Shown piece after piece: positions 9,563-22,340 of a stretch of DNA of 64,000 bases (its first letter is position 1; each line of letters starts with the position of its first letter). The DNA is taken from contig NC_081410.1 in NCBI RefSeq assembly GCF_030272615.1, positions 573,387,241 through 573,451,240 of the forward strand. The letters are read 5' to 3'. Both the position numbers and the translations under genes were made by a program. This DNA comes from Cryptomeria japonica (taxonomy: Eukaryota > Streptophyta > Pinopsida > Cupressales > Cupressaceae). The notes beneath the pieces were generated by a model. That model saw only the letters and a list, made by a program, of their open reading frames with translations, was not told the DNA's origin and searched no databases.

Positions 9563-12008
9563 TGTTAGACACAATGCACCACTGAGAGGGGGGTGAATCA
9601 ATGGTTCTCAAACTTTTCCCTTTAGCTATCCTATGTGAGCATACTTGTTAATGGATCTAACTCAATGTAGACTTACCGGTTAGTGGGGAGACCAACACAA
9701 ATGCAATCACACATAAAGGGCCATCACATAACACTATCATATATGAGGAAAACCCAATATGGGAAAAACCTCGGTGAGTAATGTTGCTGGAGTCTACTGC
9801 TCCAATCCAACCTCACAATGAAACTTTGTTACAATGTTTAAAGCACCAACCCAAGGAGCTACAACCCTTGATTTAGGGCACCAACCCAAAGAGCTACTAC
9901 CCCTGATTTAGGGCACCAACCCCTGATTTAAGGAACCAACCCAAGGAGTACCAACCCCTAACTAGTTTATGGGCTACAACCCCTGCACTGAGCTACAACT
10001 CAGTAAACTCAAAGATAACTTCAAATAAAATATTAGTAATACTGTTACAAGTGAATCTTGTAACCATCTCATAGACCTTACTCTTCTAATGAGACACCTT
10101 CTCTAATGCACCAACTCACTCTTTTGTTGCTTCACTACTGGTAAACTCTCCAGATTCACCTCTACTCTCCTACTCTGTTGGATCTCCTTCTCACTGTTCT
10201 TCTCTTTACTAGTAATATACTTTGTCGGCTCTATGTCTGCCTTCTCTGCAGCTTCCTTCACTTCTGCTCTATCGGTATGGACACTACCAGTTGAACACTT
10301 CAACTAGGTTCTTCCTCACTCACTCTCTCTTCTCAGATACTCATTAAGAACTTGGCTGATTTTCTCTCACATACAGAAGTAATACACTTCACAACAGCAC
10401 AATATTCTTCTATTTAGCAACACTTAACCATGTCTTTGGCCTACATATTTATAGTTTAGTGTTCTCTCCAAAAGCCAATTCAAAATATGGGTGGTTAGGG
10501 TTTCCTCATCACCTTTGAGACAAAAAAATCCAACCAGATTTCCCCGATCTGATCTTTCTGATAGCCAACAGTAAACCTCTGCCATTATCGCACCGTCTTG
10601 ACCACACCTTCTATCTCTGGCGATTTGGTTTTTCCTTATCGACTGATCTCTTGGTCAAACACCAAGATCTGTCTTGTTGTTTCCTTAAACTAGCTCAATC
10701 TATTGAATCACTCTTAGCTAGCTTGTAGTTGTCGTCCAGACCTCAAGCTACAAACCTTTGCAAGGACATTGCAACACGTCCCATGAATTATAGGATCTTC
10801 TATCAATGTCGACCAACTTTGCAACTACCCCGTCAGTGTATGTTCCATCTTCATCCAAATGTAGGTTTGCCACCTTGACTCCATGTGGCATCCATGTTGA
10901 CTATCTGCCAACTTGACTCTTCATGTCAGTCCAGATAGGATCATCGACCAAATACTTCTATCGGTTCCTCTTCTTTGCTAGTTTTCTAACCCTTTTGGTA
11001 TCTTGCATTCTACCAGTTAACTCATCATGTTTGCACTTTGCTGAACTGCTAGTGGAACACCAAAACTGGTCGCTAGTCATGTATATCTATAGCATGCACA
11101 TTCCCATCAAGTGGGAGGTCATCTATTTTTGCACCTTTTCCATATTACCGATGAGAATTCACAATCATAAAACCTCTTGATGACACAAGTCATCAACCTT
11201 CACTAGACTCTACCTTCAATCAAGCCATAATCCTATGTTTGCATCTACTCAGCCTTGCCTTCCCCTTGATCAGTTTGGTCTATATCTTAGCTATTTTGTT
11301 AAGATGAAAAACACACCACTCTTCATCTGAACCTGCAACACATCATGCCTTCTTAGTCAGTCCAATGCATATCCCTATTCTCATGTACTTAAGGCATTCC
11401 CTCAATTCACTAGTAGATCTGGTGTGAACCTACAAACACCTGCCTTTACATCTTCTCCCTTATCTCATAGAGCTATGATGTACATAATGCATAATAGGAG
11501 ATAAACTCCACATGCCAGTGGAGTGACACAGTCTTCTTTCTACAATGTACTCATGTGACTTCCCTGTTTGTGCAACATCTCTTCAAACAAACACTAATGA
11601 TTTGGTGTGGGAACATTCACTGTCAGTCATTTCTTCATATGGTGGTTGCATCTTCATCCGGTGGGAGTCCTGTTGTTCTGCAACCTCACAACATACCAAT
11701 GACCTATTCATTCTTCTCTTCTGATGTTGATGTGATTTAGGTAATATTTTGCCTCTTCATCACAAACAAAATCCAAGCATCTTTCTCATTGTCAATACTT
11801 CACTTATCAGTTGACATACTCTCCTTACCGAGGATATAGTAAGCTAGTACTAATCACATTACCATCTGATCCACACTGGTTTTCTGCAACACAAAGTGAT
11901 ATCAAAGATATCTCAACTTATACTCCTCCTTGATAGCGTTGCACATACATCTCTCATACCGATAGTCATCCCATACCGATTGACATCAATGAAAACCCAA
12001 TGCCAACA
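9563..12008 (-). mobile_element. S1: solo LTR of a Ty1-copia element
   Basis: The 2446-bp unit reads on the minus strand from TGTTGGCATTGGG at 12008 to a CA end at 9563. It is flanked by TCCCT at 9558-9562 and 12009-12013. Its start resembles the LTR start of C1 (TGTTGGTATTTTGG...ATTGATGTCAA). Its end, with the pyrimidine run before CTCTCAGT, also resembles that of C1. There is no internal region, so it is a solo LTR left by recombination between the two LTRs. A degenerate repeat of about 35 bp (CAACCCAAGGAGCTACAACC) occupies 9843-9990. No genes are inside. Confidence 0.85.
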
Positions 12009-12024
12009 TCCCTCTCTTCCTATC

Positions 12025-12075
<51 letters not shown>

Positions 12076-12296
12076 TTTTCCCAATCTCCTTCTCTATCCC
12101 TCTCCCCCACTCCATTTCCCAATATCCCTCCCTCCCCCTCTCCTTATCCTATTATATCTCTCTCTCCCCCTCTCTTTATCATATCCTCCCCATCTTTGCC
12201 CTCCTTCTCCCTCTCTCCCAATCTCCTCTCCCTCTCCCCCTCTCTCCCCCTCTCCTTATACTATTCTCTTCCTATCTCCTATTCTCTCTCTTATGC

Positions 12297-12351
<55 letters not shown>

Positions 12352-12417
12352 ATTCTCCCCATCTTCACCCTCCCTCTCCCTCTCTCCCAATATCCTTTCC
12401 CTGTCCCACTCACTCTC
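12009..12417. repeat. CT-rich microsatellite, second block
   Basis: Continues the tract at 9165-9562. Its first five bases are the TCCCT duplication of S1, and its last five, CTCTC (12413-12417), are the left duplication of T3-P. Confidence 0.9.
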
Positions 12418-14565
12418 TAGTGCACGAGCACCTAGTTGAGTCAAAACTCCTTTTTTGGGTATTTCATGCTTATATGTTTGTAAAATCTTGTGTTAGGTTT
12501 TTTTTGTTGTTTTAGGTTGTTTTGAGTCATTTTTAGTGGTTTTGATCTCATTTTGGGATTGAGAGATCAAATCTTGCATTTCAGGCCTTGAGTTGACAAT
12601 TTTTGGCCAAAATGTGAAAAATGGCCAAAAAGGTCTCCTAATGGTTTCAAGAGAATTGAAACATGTTTGTTTAGTTTTTTTAAGCATTTCTAAGTTGTTT
12701 AGGAAAGTTGATGAGGTTAGATTGTGAAAAATGCATCTTGGAGCAAGAAAAGTTGTCATTTGGCTTAAGAAAGTTGTCAAAAATGTCATTTTCTTGAAAA
12801 ATGTAATGTTTGAAGCCTCTTGTCCCTACAAGGGAATGGAAGCCAACTTGAGAAACTATATAAGGCCTCCCTTTACCTTGGAAATGGATGGTGATTGGAT
12901 TTGTAAGAGAAACTCAATAGAAAACAAGTTTTTTTTGGCTTTTATGACTGTTTTTCTCTCCTTTTGAAGGGCAGTATGTACTGTAGTTGTACAAACTATA
13001 CCGTACCTTCTTGGAAGTTGAGATGTCGATGTATTAAGGCTTCTCATGCAATTGTATCATTGATTTTTCATTTGTAAGGTGTTCATTCAAAAATATTTGT
13101 AAACTATGTATCTGCTCCCCTACCAAGGGTTTGGAGTTGTAAAATGCATCAACATGGTTGATCCAGGTCTAGTATCCCTCCAATCGATCCTTCCAAGTTG
13201 ATCCATGTATATAATATGTACATTCTTTTCTTTTTGTGCTAGAAGGATGGTTTGAAGATGCTATTGAGTGATTACTAGGCAAGTGTTTGTCATTTGGCTA
13301 GTAACTTGATAAAGACTCAAAGTTTAGACTCAAAGGTAATTGAGTGAGAAAATGATTGTAACAATAGTCTGGACATGTGACCAAGAATTGAAGCACCATC
13401 TTGATGTATTATAATAGTTTACACCTTGTAATCATTCCCATTTTGTAGACAAAACAATGAGTTCACTGTTTTTGGGAAAGTTGTTGTCATTTTGCTTAAT
13501 GCAATGCTTCAAAGCATCATCCACGCCTTAGAACACTAAGGTAAATGTAATAGGAATTTTTCTAATGCTTCTTAGACCTCTTTGAGGTATTCTCTCTATA
13601 CAAAATACTTCCTTGTGCAAGTTTTAAAGAGGAGACAACAGTTGACTGCCAAAAGACAGTGAAAAGACAGTGACAATGACTGTTTTCCTTCTATTTGCCA
13701 AGTGTTTGGCACAATACCAGTCCAACTAAGTCAGGGGAAGCTTAAATATGGTGTGGCAGAGGTAACCAAGAAGCTAGGGAGTTTGAAACAAGTCCAAAGG
13801 AGTGTAACTATGGTGGAAGCACTCAAAACCCTACAAAACCCTCAATTTATGCCATAAAAAGTGGACAGTCTAAAAACCACTCTAACAGTGAGCTAAACCT
13901 CAAAAATCCTTGAGCACTCAACCCTAAAACATAATCAAAAGATTTATTTGTGGTTAAAATGGCCATCGTTGACTAGTGGGAGCAAAAAAGGGCCAAGTAG
14001 GCCTCCACGGGGTAGTAGCCCTGTTGCATAACACACAAATTGGCAGTTTTTATAAAATTGCATGAAACCAGTTGAAAATTGAAACTTGGGCTTATAAAAC
14101 TTAATGAAAGAACTCCTAGCAAACCACCAAGTGTAATTTGAGACTCCAAGACAATGTGCAGCCTCATTTGGGGTAGTTGAGCCTTATTAATGAGTTTGGG
14201 TAAGTTGTGGGTTATAGGCCTAAAACTAGAAGATGAGCATTCCATGAAGAATTTTACCTTGCTGCCCCTACATTTCCATGTGGAAAATTCCTAGTACACA
14301 TTGAAACTAAAGGTTGAAGACCCGAAGTGCCAAGCATGAGTAAGGGTGGTTGGATAGGTGAGAATATTGAGTAGTTTTTGTGCATGGGCAAGTGTCATAA
14401 CCAGTAAGGGAGTTGGCTAGGCAATACGATCTCGAGTGCTTGGTATTATGATAGTCATATAGGTTGAGTAAACATACACAAAAGAATCTATAAGTCTTTG
14501 GTAACAAGGTGATCCTTTTTGAGCAATTTAGCCTTGTGAGCACTTACTTACAAAGCTCCCGATCA
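12418..14565 (+). repeat. T3-P 5' LTR
   Basis: 2148 bp that align along their whole length with 19205-21400. The end is set at ATCA (14565), three bases before the primer-binding site, and corresponds to CTCA at 21400. No gene is inside. Confidence 0.88.
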
Positions 14566-14568
14566 TAG

Positions 14569-14583
14569 TGGTATCATAGCCAA
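14569..14583 (+). other. T3-P primer-binding site
   Basis: TGGTATCATAGCCAA resembles the complement of the 3' end of initiator methionine tRNA (TGGTATCAGAGC), with one change. That is the usual primer for plant Ty3 and Ty1 elements. Confidence 0.75.
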
Positions 14584-14617
14584 CAAAAAATTCAGGGGAA
14601 AGACACATTAGGCAAAC

Positions 14618-15624
14618 ATGGTGACCAATGCAGAATTGGCTAAGAAGGCAGAGGACCAAGAAGAGGAAAATAGGGCACTTAGAGAAAGACTAGACCAACT
14701 AGCAATGAAACTAATTGAAGTAGCAGTCAAAACTGAAGAAGTCAAGGATAAGGTTGGAGATCAGGGTAAAATGATGGCAATAGATGATGAAGTCCCCATG
14801 CCCGACCCTTCCATTGAGAAAGAACCATTCTTGAAAGCCTTGAGAGCTATGAGTGGTAAGACCTTAGAAGGAGTGGCTCTTTTTAGTGGGAAGATGGATC
14901 CAGATGCTCTAATAGAGTGGATCGAAGGGTTAGAAAACCATTTTGAGTGTGATGGAGTGACTGAAGCACAAAAGGTCAAGGTGGAAAAATCAAGGCTAAG
15001 AGGGGTAGCCTTAACATGATGGAAGTTCATCCAAGAGGAAAGGGTGAAAGTAGGCAAGTAACCACTAGCCACCTGGAAGGCAATGGTAGCCAAAATCAAA
15101 GAGACCTACCTTCTTGAAGACTATGAGATACATCTTCACAAGAAAAGACAAAACTTGAGACAGAAAGACCTAGATGTCAGTAGCTACACTGAAGAATTTC
15201 AGAAACTATGCATGAGAGTATCAAAGTGCCAAGGTACTTGAATGGGTTAAGGTGGAACATCTAGGAAGAGATGAGCTTGTTGTGCCCACAAACTGTACAC
15301 AAGTGCTAATTGGCACTTAAGGTGGAAGTGAAAGGTAGGAGAAAGCAAGAGCAAAATAATAGAGGCCAAGGTAGGGGAAGAGATAGTAGAGGCCATAGAG
15401 GCAGTTTTGGGGGAAGAAGCATAGATCAACGATCCTAGGGGGACTCTAAGCTTATTGAAAAAAGTGGGGATTCTCAAAGCAAACCCAACTATAGGGGTAG
15501 GGGATCAAGAAACCCGAGTAGAGGTAGATCTAATGGACCAGGGAGAGGGTCCTACTTCTCAACCATGAAATGCTACAACTACCAAAAGTTAGGCCACCCT
15601 ACCTGTAGATGCCCAGAGAAGCCT
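14618..15624 (+). pseudogene. T3-P gag with zinc knuckle
   Basis: It starts MVTNAELAKK with a predicted coiled coil (Glu/Arg/Leu-rich, residues 1-50), followed by the gag core motif ALIEWIEGLENHFECDGV. The frame stops at 15017-15019, where TGA replaces an expected Trp codon, and again around 15240 and 15430. A basic Arg/Gly-rich linker leads to a zinc knuckle at 15571-15612 reading CYNYQKLGHPTCRC. The second Cys of the CX2C pair is Tyr; T3-M has intact CYNCGQLGHPTYRC there. Gag would form the capsid and package the RNA. This copy cannot make a full product. Confidence 0.85.
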
Positions 15625-15779
15625 AGTTCATCCTATGGAGGTGAAAAGAGAGTAAACTATGTTCAAGAAGATGGAGGTAATACTGGAATTTTAGCATTGA
15701 ACCACCTAGCTTCAGAAGATGGTGAGAGTTTGATGATCAAGAGGGTGTTGATGAAGAAGCCACATAGTACAGAGGCCTC

Positions 15780-16125
15780 ACAGAGAAGAGCATTGGTCAG
15801 GATTAAGTATAAAATCATGGGAAAGGTGTGTAAAGTGATCATAGATTCAGGGTCCACAGATAACATCATATCACAAGAAGCAATGAGAAAATTGAAACTA
15901 CCTAGGATACAACACAAGGAGCCATACAAATTCACCTGGTTGAATAAGGGACAACATGTGTTGGTAAATGAGCAAGCTTGGGTAGATTTCCACATTGGGG
16001 GATATGTAGATAGAATCCTGTGTGACATCCTTCCTATGGATACTTGCCACTTGCTATTGGGTAGACCTTGGCAATTTGACCAAAAGGCACAACATGATGG
16101 GGAAAGAAACTCCTATTCATTTTAG
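15780..16125 (+). pseudogene. T3-P aspartic protease region
   Basis: It continues the frame of the knuckle. The retroviral-type protease is marked by VIIDSGSTDN (15835-15864), where D-S-G is the active-site triplet, and later CDILPMDTCHLLLGRPW, the usual second half. The protease matures Gag and Pol. The frame ends at 16123-16125 with TAG. The linker up to RT (16126-16450) is Glu/Lys-rich and carries another stop near 16345. Confidence 0.85.
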
Positions 16126-16324
16126 AAAGATGGAGTAGCATATCAGGTCCAATCCCTCATTGAAGAAGGAGAGAGCAGCAACAAAGTGCCTAACATCTTG
16201 TTAGTGAATGAGAAAGAGTTCATAAAAACACTAGAAGAGGGTGAAGGAGTAGGATTTGCACTCATAGTGAAGCCTAAGGAAGAAAAGGTAGAAAAGAAAG
16301 TTGAGATACCATATGAAGTGCAGA

Positions 16325-17850
16325 AAATCCTTGATGACTTCAAATGAATAATCAATGATGCTACACCTGTAGCCTTACCACCTCCTAGAGCCATTAGCCA
16401 TCAAATTGACTTCATTCCTGGAGCCTCTTTTCCCAATAAGGTAGCCTACAAGATGACCCCTGAACAAAACAAAGAGGTAGCAAGACAAATACAAGAACTC
16501 TTAGACCAAGGGTTGATTAGGAAGAGCATTAGTCTTTGTGCAGTACCTACAGTGTTGGCACCCAAGAAGGGTGGAACATGGAGCCTTTGTATAGACTTCA
16601 GAGCCATAAACAAAATCACCATCAGATACAGGTTTCCCATACCTAGGATAGAGGATTTGATGGATTGTTTGTGGGATGCACAGTATTTCAGCAAGATTGA
16701 TTTGAAGAGTGGTTACCATTAGATAAGGATCAAAGTGGGGGATGAGTGGAAGACAACTTTTAAAACAAATGAGGGACTCTATGAATGGCTAGTCATGCCT
16801 TTTGGACTCTCTAATGCTCCCAGCACTTTCATGAGGCTCATGAATGAAGTTTTACATGATTTCATTGGCAAATTTGTTGTAGTGTATTTATATGATATTC
16901 TTATTTTCAGCAAGACTAAGGAAGAACACTTACAACATTTAGCTATTGTTTTGAAACAGTTATCTGATGAACAACTAACCATAAATCTAGAAAAATGTGA
17001 TTTCATGCAGCAAGAATTAGTCTATCTTGGCTTTGTTGTACCAAGAGGCAATCTGAAAATGGATCACTCAAAGGTTGCAGCAATAACCAGTTGGCCAACT
17101 CCTAAGACAACCAGTGATGTCAGAAGCTTCCATGGTTTGGCTCAGTTTTATAGGAAATTCATTAGGGGATTCAGTGAGATTTGTGCTCCAATGTTGGACA
17201 CCATCAAAGGGGGTGTCAAGGTAAATTTTCAATGGACAAGTGCAATGAATAAGGGGTTTGAATTACTGAAAACTAAAGTAGCTACTCAACCAATGCTCAT
17301 TTTGCCTAGTTTTGGTAAACTTTTTACTATTGAATGTGATGCTAGTAATATTGATGTAGGAACTGTTTTAAGTCAAGAAAATAGACCAATAGTATTATTT
17401 AGTGAAAAGTTAAATGATGCAAAGAAAAAGTAATCATCCTATGATTTAGAACTTTATGCATTGGTACAAGCACTTAGGAAATGGAGACACTATCGTCTTC
17501 CTAAAGAGTTTGTTCTATATACAGATAATCAGGCACTCAATTTCTTAAACTCACAGGATAAATTGAATCATAGGCATGTTAAATGGGTAGAATATTTACA
17601 AGCTTACACTTTTACTCTTAAGCATAAGAAGGGTCAATTGAATAAAGTAGCAAAGGCTTTGAGTAGAATATTGTTAACTATTCATGAGATTCAAGTTCAG
17701 AGTATTGGTATTGATAGTTTCAAGGACATGTATCCTATTGATAATGATTTTGCAGAAGCTTATAAAGTTTGTAAAGATTTTGAGAATAACTTCCATGGTG
17801 CTTATGTTGATTTCACTTTGCGGGATGGTTTGTTATTCAGGGGTGGATAG
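16325..17850 (+). pseudogene. T3-P reverse transcriptase and RNase H
   Basis: RT begins with a proline-rich entry around 16375-16400. It shows LRFRAINK-like LCIDFRAINK (16590s), FSKIDLKSGYH (16690-16722), [16 protein letters not shown], and a polymerase box reading YLYD at about 16885-16896 where family members have YLDD. That box change would abolish catalysis. RNase H follows with [27 protein letters not shown] and TDNQALNFLNS. Stops lie at 16720-16722 (expected Gln), 17431-17433 and 17848-17850 (expected Gln). RT and RNase H would copy the element RNA into DNA. Confidence 0.88.
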
Positions 17851-19182
17851 TTGTGTGTTCCATAGGGTTCTATGAGAGAGAAACTCATTCAAGAGAAGCA
17901 CAATGGGTGCTTAAGTGGACATTTCGGTCTCAATAAGACCTTAGAGCTAGTTCAAAGGTTCTATTATTGGCCTAAGATGCAGAGAGACATCGGGAGGTAA
18001 GTTGAATAGTGCTTGGTATGCCAGAAAGCAAAAGATAACTCCTCTAATGCTAGTTTATATCAGCCTCTTCCCATTCCACATAGGCCTTGGGATTGCATTA
18101 GCATGGATTTTGTAGTAGGATTACCTAGAACTCAAGCAAGATTTGATAACATCTTTATGGTAGTTGATAGATTTAGTAAGATGGCTCACTTCATTCCTTG
18201 CAAAACAACACATGATGCAAGTCATATTTCTTATTTATTTTTAAAGGAAGTTGTTAGGATTCATGGTTTGCCTACTAGCATTGTATCTTATAGAGATGTT
18301 AAGTTTCTTGGTCATTTTTGGAAAACATTGTGGAAGAGATTGGGTACTAATCTCTCTTTTGGTTCAACTTATCATCCACAAACCGATGGCCAAATAGAAG
18401 TTGTGAACAGGTCTCCTGGAAACATGCTTAGGTGTTTGACAAAGGAATATGGGCAGAGTTGGGATCAGCTCATTCATCAAGCAGAATATGCCTACAATGA
18501 TAGTGCTAACCGGTCTATAGGTAAAAGTCCATTTGAAGTTGTTTATGGTATGCATCCAAGGGGTACACTAGAGTTAAGGGATATCACTAACTTGTAGCAT
18601 AAGAGTGGGACAACAAATGACATGGCTCATTCCATGAAGGAGGTTCATGAGAAAGTGAGACAAGCTCTCCAAGACACCTCTCAAAAAGTCAAGGCAAGAG
18701 TGGATGCTACAAAGAGAGATGTTTAGTTTGCCATAGGTGATTATGTAATGGTTCATTGGAATAAGGAAAGGCTACAAAATGGAGTTCCAAGCAAGCTTTA
18801 GATGAGGAGGATAGACCCTTGCAAGATCTTGGCTAAGTATGGGTCTAATACTTATAAAGTTGGTTTGCCTACTAATGTTTCTTTGTCCCCCATTTTTAAT
18901 GTTGCTAATCTAATTGCTTTCAAAGGGAAGCCACCTGAGGAGGTTCAAAGAGTTTCATATTTTTCCAATTCCCTTTCTGATCTATCTCCCCCTTCTCTTT
19001 CTTTTCCCCACACTCAACAGGTTTTAGACTCCATAGTTCTCAAAAAGACACGGCATCATACCTACATGGAGCATCTCATCAAGTGGAGGGATCAGCCTAT
19101 CTCTGAAGCCACTTGGATACCTGAAGTTGATTTTCAAAAAGTTGGCATTTCTTCTTTTTTGCTGCCTCAAGGAGTCACATGA
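17851..19182 (+). pseudogene. T3-P integrase and chromodomain
   Basis: The HHCC zinc domain (HNGCLSGHF... to CLVCQKAK, about 17900-18030) contains two stops near 18000. The catalytic core has [10 protein letters not shown] (first Asp), then IVSYRDVKFLGHFW where relatives read SD-x-D, then YHPQTDGQIEVVNR (Glu) near 18370-18410. A stop at 18595-18597 replaces an expected Gln, and more stops lie at about 18724 and 18801. The C-terminal block HHTYMEHLIKWRDQPISEATW (about 19045-19125) is a chromodomain, which defines this as a chromovirus and may steer insertion toward heterochromatin (family knowledge). Confidence 0.88.
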
Positions 19183-19204
19183 CTTCTTTGTTTTTGGGGG
19201 AGTA

Positions 19205-21400
19205 TGGTGCAGGGGCACCTAGTTGAGTCAAAACTCCATTTTTGGGTATTTCATGCTTATATGTTTGTACAATATTATGTTAGGTTGTTTTTGTTTTTTA
19301 AGGTTTTTTTGAGTCATTTTTAGTGGTTTTTATCTCATTTTGGGCTTGAGAGATCAAATCTTGCATTTCAGGCCTTGAGTTGACAATTTTTGGCCAAAAT
19401 GTGAAAAATGGCCAAAAAGGTCTCCTAATGGTTTCAAGAGAATTGAAACATGTTTTTTTAATGTTTTTAAGCATGACTTATTTTTTTAGGAAAGTTGATG
19501 AGGTTAGATTGTGAAAAATGCATCTTGGAGCAAGAAAAGTTGTCATTTGACTTAAGAAAGTTGTCAAAAATGTCATTTTCTTGAAAAATGTCATTTTCTT
19601 GAAAAATGTCATTTTCTTGAAAAATGTCATTTTCTTGAAAAATGTAATGTTTGAAGCCTCTTGTCCATAAAAGGGTGTGGAAAAAAACTTGAGAAACTAT
19701 AAAAGGCCTCTCTTTTCCTTGTAAATTTTTGGTGATTGGATTTGTAAGAGAAACTCAATAGAAAACAAGTTTTTTTTGGCTTTTATGACTGTTTTTCTCT
19801 CCTTTTGAAGGGTATTCTGTACTGTAGCTATGCAATCCATACTGTACCTTCTTGGAAGTTGAGATGTTGATGTATTAAGGCTTCTCATGCCATTTTATCA
19901 TTGAGTTTTCATTTGTAAGGTGTTCATTCAAAAATATTTGTAAACTGTGTATCTGCTACCCTGCCAAGGGTTTGGAGTTGTAAAATGCATCAACTTGGTT
20001 GATCCAGGTCTGGGATCCCTCCAATGGATTCTTAAAAGTTGATACATGTATATATGATGTACATTATTTTCTTTTTGTGCCAGAAGGATGGTTTGAAGAT
20101 GCTATTGAGTGATTACTAGGCAAGTGTTTGTCATTTGGCTAGTAACTTGATAAAGACTCAAAGTTTGCACTCAAAGGTAATTGAGTGAGAAAATGATTGT
20201 AACAATGGTCTGGACATGTAACCAAGAATTAAAGCACCATCTTGATGTATTATAATATTTTACACCTTGTAATCATTCTCATTTTGTAGACAAAACAGTG
20301 AGTTCACTATTTTTGGGAAAGTTGTCATTTTGCTTAATGGAATGCTTCAAAGCATCATCCATGCCTTGGAACGCTAAGGGAAATGTAATAGGAGTTATTA
20401 TAATTCTTCTTAGACCTCTTTGAGGTATTCTCTCTATACAAAATACTTCCTTGTGCAGGTTTTAAAGAGAAAACAGTTGACTGCCAAAAGACAGTGAAAA
20501 GACAGTGACAGTGACTATTTTCCTTTTGTTTGCCAAGTGTTTGGCACAATACCAGTCCAACTAAGTCAGGGGAAGCTTAAATATGGTGTGGCAAAGGTAA
20601 CCAAGCAGCTAGGGAGTTTGAAACAAGTCCAAAGGAGTGTAATTATGGTGGAAGCACTCAAAACCCTACAAAACCCTCAATTTATGCCATAAAAAGTGGA
20701 CAGTATCTGAAAACCACTCTAACAGTGAGCTAAACCTCAAAAATTCTTGAGCACTCAACCCTAAAACATCATCCCAAGATTTATTTGTGGTTAAAATGGC
20801 CATCGTTGACCAGTGGGAGCGAAAAAGGGCCAATTAGGCCTCCACGGGCTAGTAGCCCTACTGCATAACACACAAATTGGCAGTTTTTGTAAAATTGCAT
20901 GAAACCAGTTGGAAAATGAAACTTGGGCTTATAAAAATTAATTAAAGCACTCCTATAAAACCACCAAATTTAATTTGAGACTCCAAGAAAATGCACAGCC
21001 TCATTTGGGGTAGTTGAGCCTTATTAATGAGTTTGAGTAAGTTGTGGGTTATAGGCCTAAAACTAGAAGATGAGCATTCCATGAAGAATTTTACCTTGCT
21101 ACCCTTGCATTTCCATGTGGAAAACCCCTATTACACATTGAAACTAAAGGTTGAAAACCCCAAGTACCAAGCATGAGTAAGGGTGGTTGGATACGTGAGA
21201 ATATTGAGTAGTTTTTGTGCATGGGCAAGTGTCATAACCAGTAAGGGAGTTGGCTAGGCAATAAGACCTTGAGTGCTTGGTATTATGATAGTCAGATAGG
21301 TTGAGTAAACATACAAAAAAGAATCTATAAGTCTTTGGTAACAAGGTGATCCTTTTTGAGAAATTTAGCCTTGTGAGTACTTACCTACCAAGCTCCCTCA
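19205..21400 (+). repeat. T3-P 3' LTR
   Basis: 2196 bp starting TGGTGCAGGGGCACC. It is longer than the 5' LTR mainly because an 18-bp unit, TGTCATTTTCTTGAAAAA, is present four times in tandem at 19571-19642 but once in the 5' LTR. The CTCTC duplication follows at 21401-21405. Confidence 0.9.
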
Positions 21401-21452
21401 CTCTCCCTCCCCCTTCCTCTAATCTTACTCTCTTCCCTCTCCCCCTCTTCTT

Positions 21453-21488
<36 letters not shown>

Positions 21489-21805
21489 TTTCCCAATCTC
21501 CCTGTCCCTCCCTCTCCCCCTCTCCTTTTCCCAATCTCCCTCCCTCGTATTCTCTCTCTCCCACTCACTCTCTTTATCTTATTCTCCCCATCTTCACCCT
21601 CCCTCTCTCTCTCTCTCTTGCTCTCTTCCTATCCCCTATTATCTCTCTCTCTCTCTCTCATTCCTTTTCCCAATCTCCCTCTCTCTCTCTCTCCCCCTCT
21701 CCTTTTCCCAATCTCCCTCCCTTGTATTCTCTCACTCCCTCTCCCTCTCTCTCAATATCCTTTCACTCTCCCCCTCTCTCTCTCTCCCTCCCCCTCTCCT
21801 TATCC

Positions 21806-21900
<95 letters not shown>

Positions 21901-22340
21901 CATCTTCATGCTCCCTCTCCCTCTCTCCTAATATCCTTTCCCTATCCCCCTCTCTCTCCCTCCACCCTCCCTCTAATCTTACTCTCTTTCGTCTCCCCCT
22001 CTTCTTACTCTCTCTCTCTCCTTTTCCCAATCTCCCTCTCCCTCACTCATATTCTCTCTCTCCCACTCCCTCTCTTTATCTTATTCTCCCCATCTTCACC
22101 CTCCCTTTCTCTCTGTCTCTCTCTCTATCTCTCTCTCTCTCTGTCTCTCTATCTCTCTCTCCCTCTCCCCCTCTCCTTTTCCCAATCTCCCTCCCCCTCT
22201 CATTATCTTACTCTCTCTCTCTCTCTCTCTCCATCCATCCCCCTCTCCTTATCATATTCTCTCTCTGTATCTCTCTCTCCCTTATCTTTCTTTCCATCTC
22301 TCCCTCTCTCCCTCTATCTCTCTCCTCACTTCCTATTTGG
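21401..22340. repeat. CT-rich microsatellite, third block
   Basis: Pyrimidine tract with runs of (CT)n up to about 40 repeats, mixed with CCAATCTCCCTCC blocks. It continues 12009-12417 across the T3-P insertion. Long frames on both strands are low-complexity artefacts. Confidence 0.92.

Larger units (their letters stand above)
12418..21400 (+). mobile_element. T3-P: complete Ty3 chromovirus in the microsatellite
   Basis: The 8983-bp element has LTRs 12418-14565 and 19205-21400. It is flanked by CTCTC at 12413-12417 and 21401-21405. The order is PBS, gag with zinc knuckle, protease, RT, RNase H, integrase, chromodomain, polypurine tract (TTTTTGGGGGAGTA just before 19205), as in Ty3 chromoviruses. 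The 5' LTR start is TAGTGCA where the 3' LTR has TGGTGCA, a G to A change in the terminal dinucleotide. Pol is broken by several TAG stops. Its coding region is related to T3-M, and both share the junction GGGGGAGTATGGTGCA between polypurine tract and LTR. Confidence 0.92.

Noticed and set aside
9037-9596. Long frames of Ser/Leu/Pro or Arg/Glu repeats in the TA and CT tracts
   Set aside because: They arise from (TA)n and (CT)n in all frames. Composition is purely simple-sequence, and the stretch is interrupted by a solo LTR.
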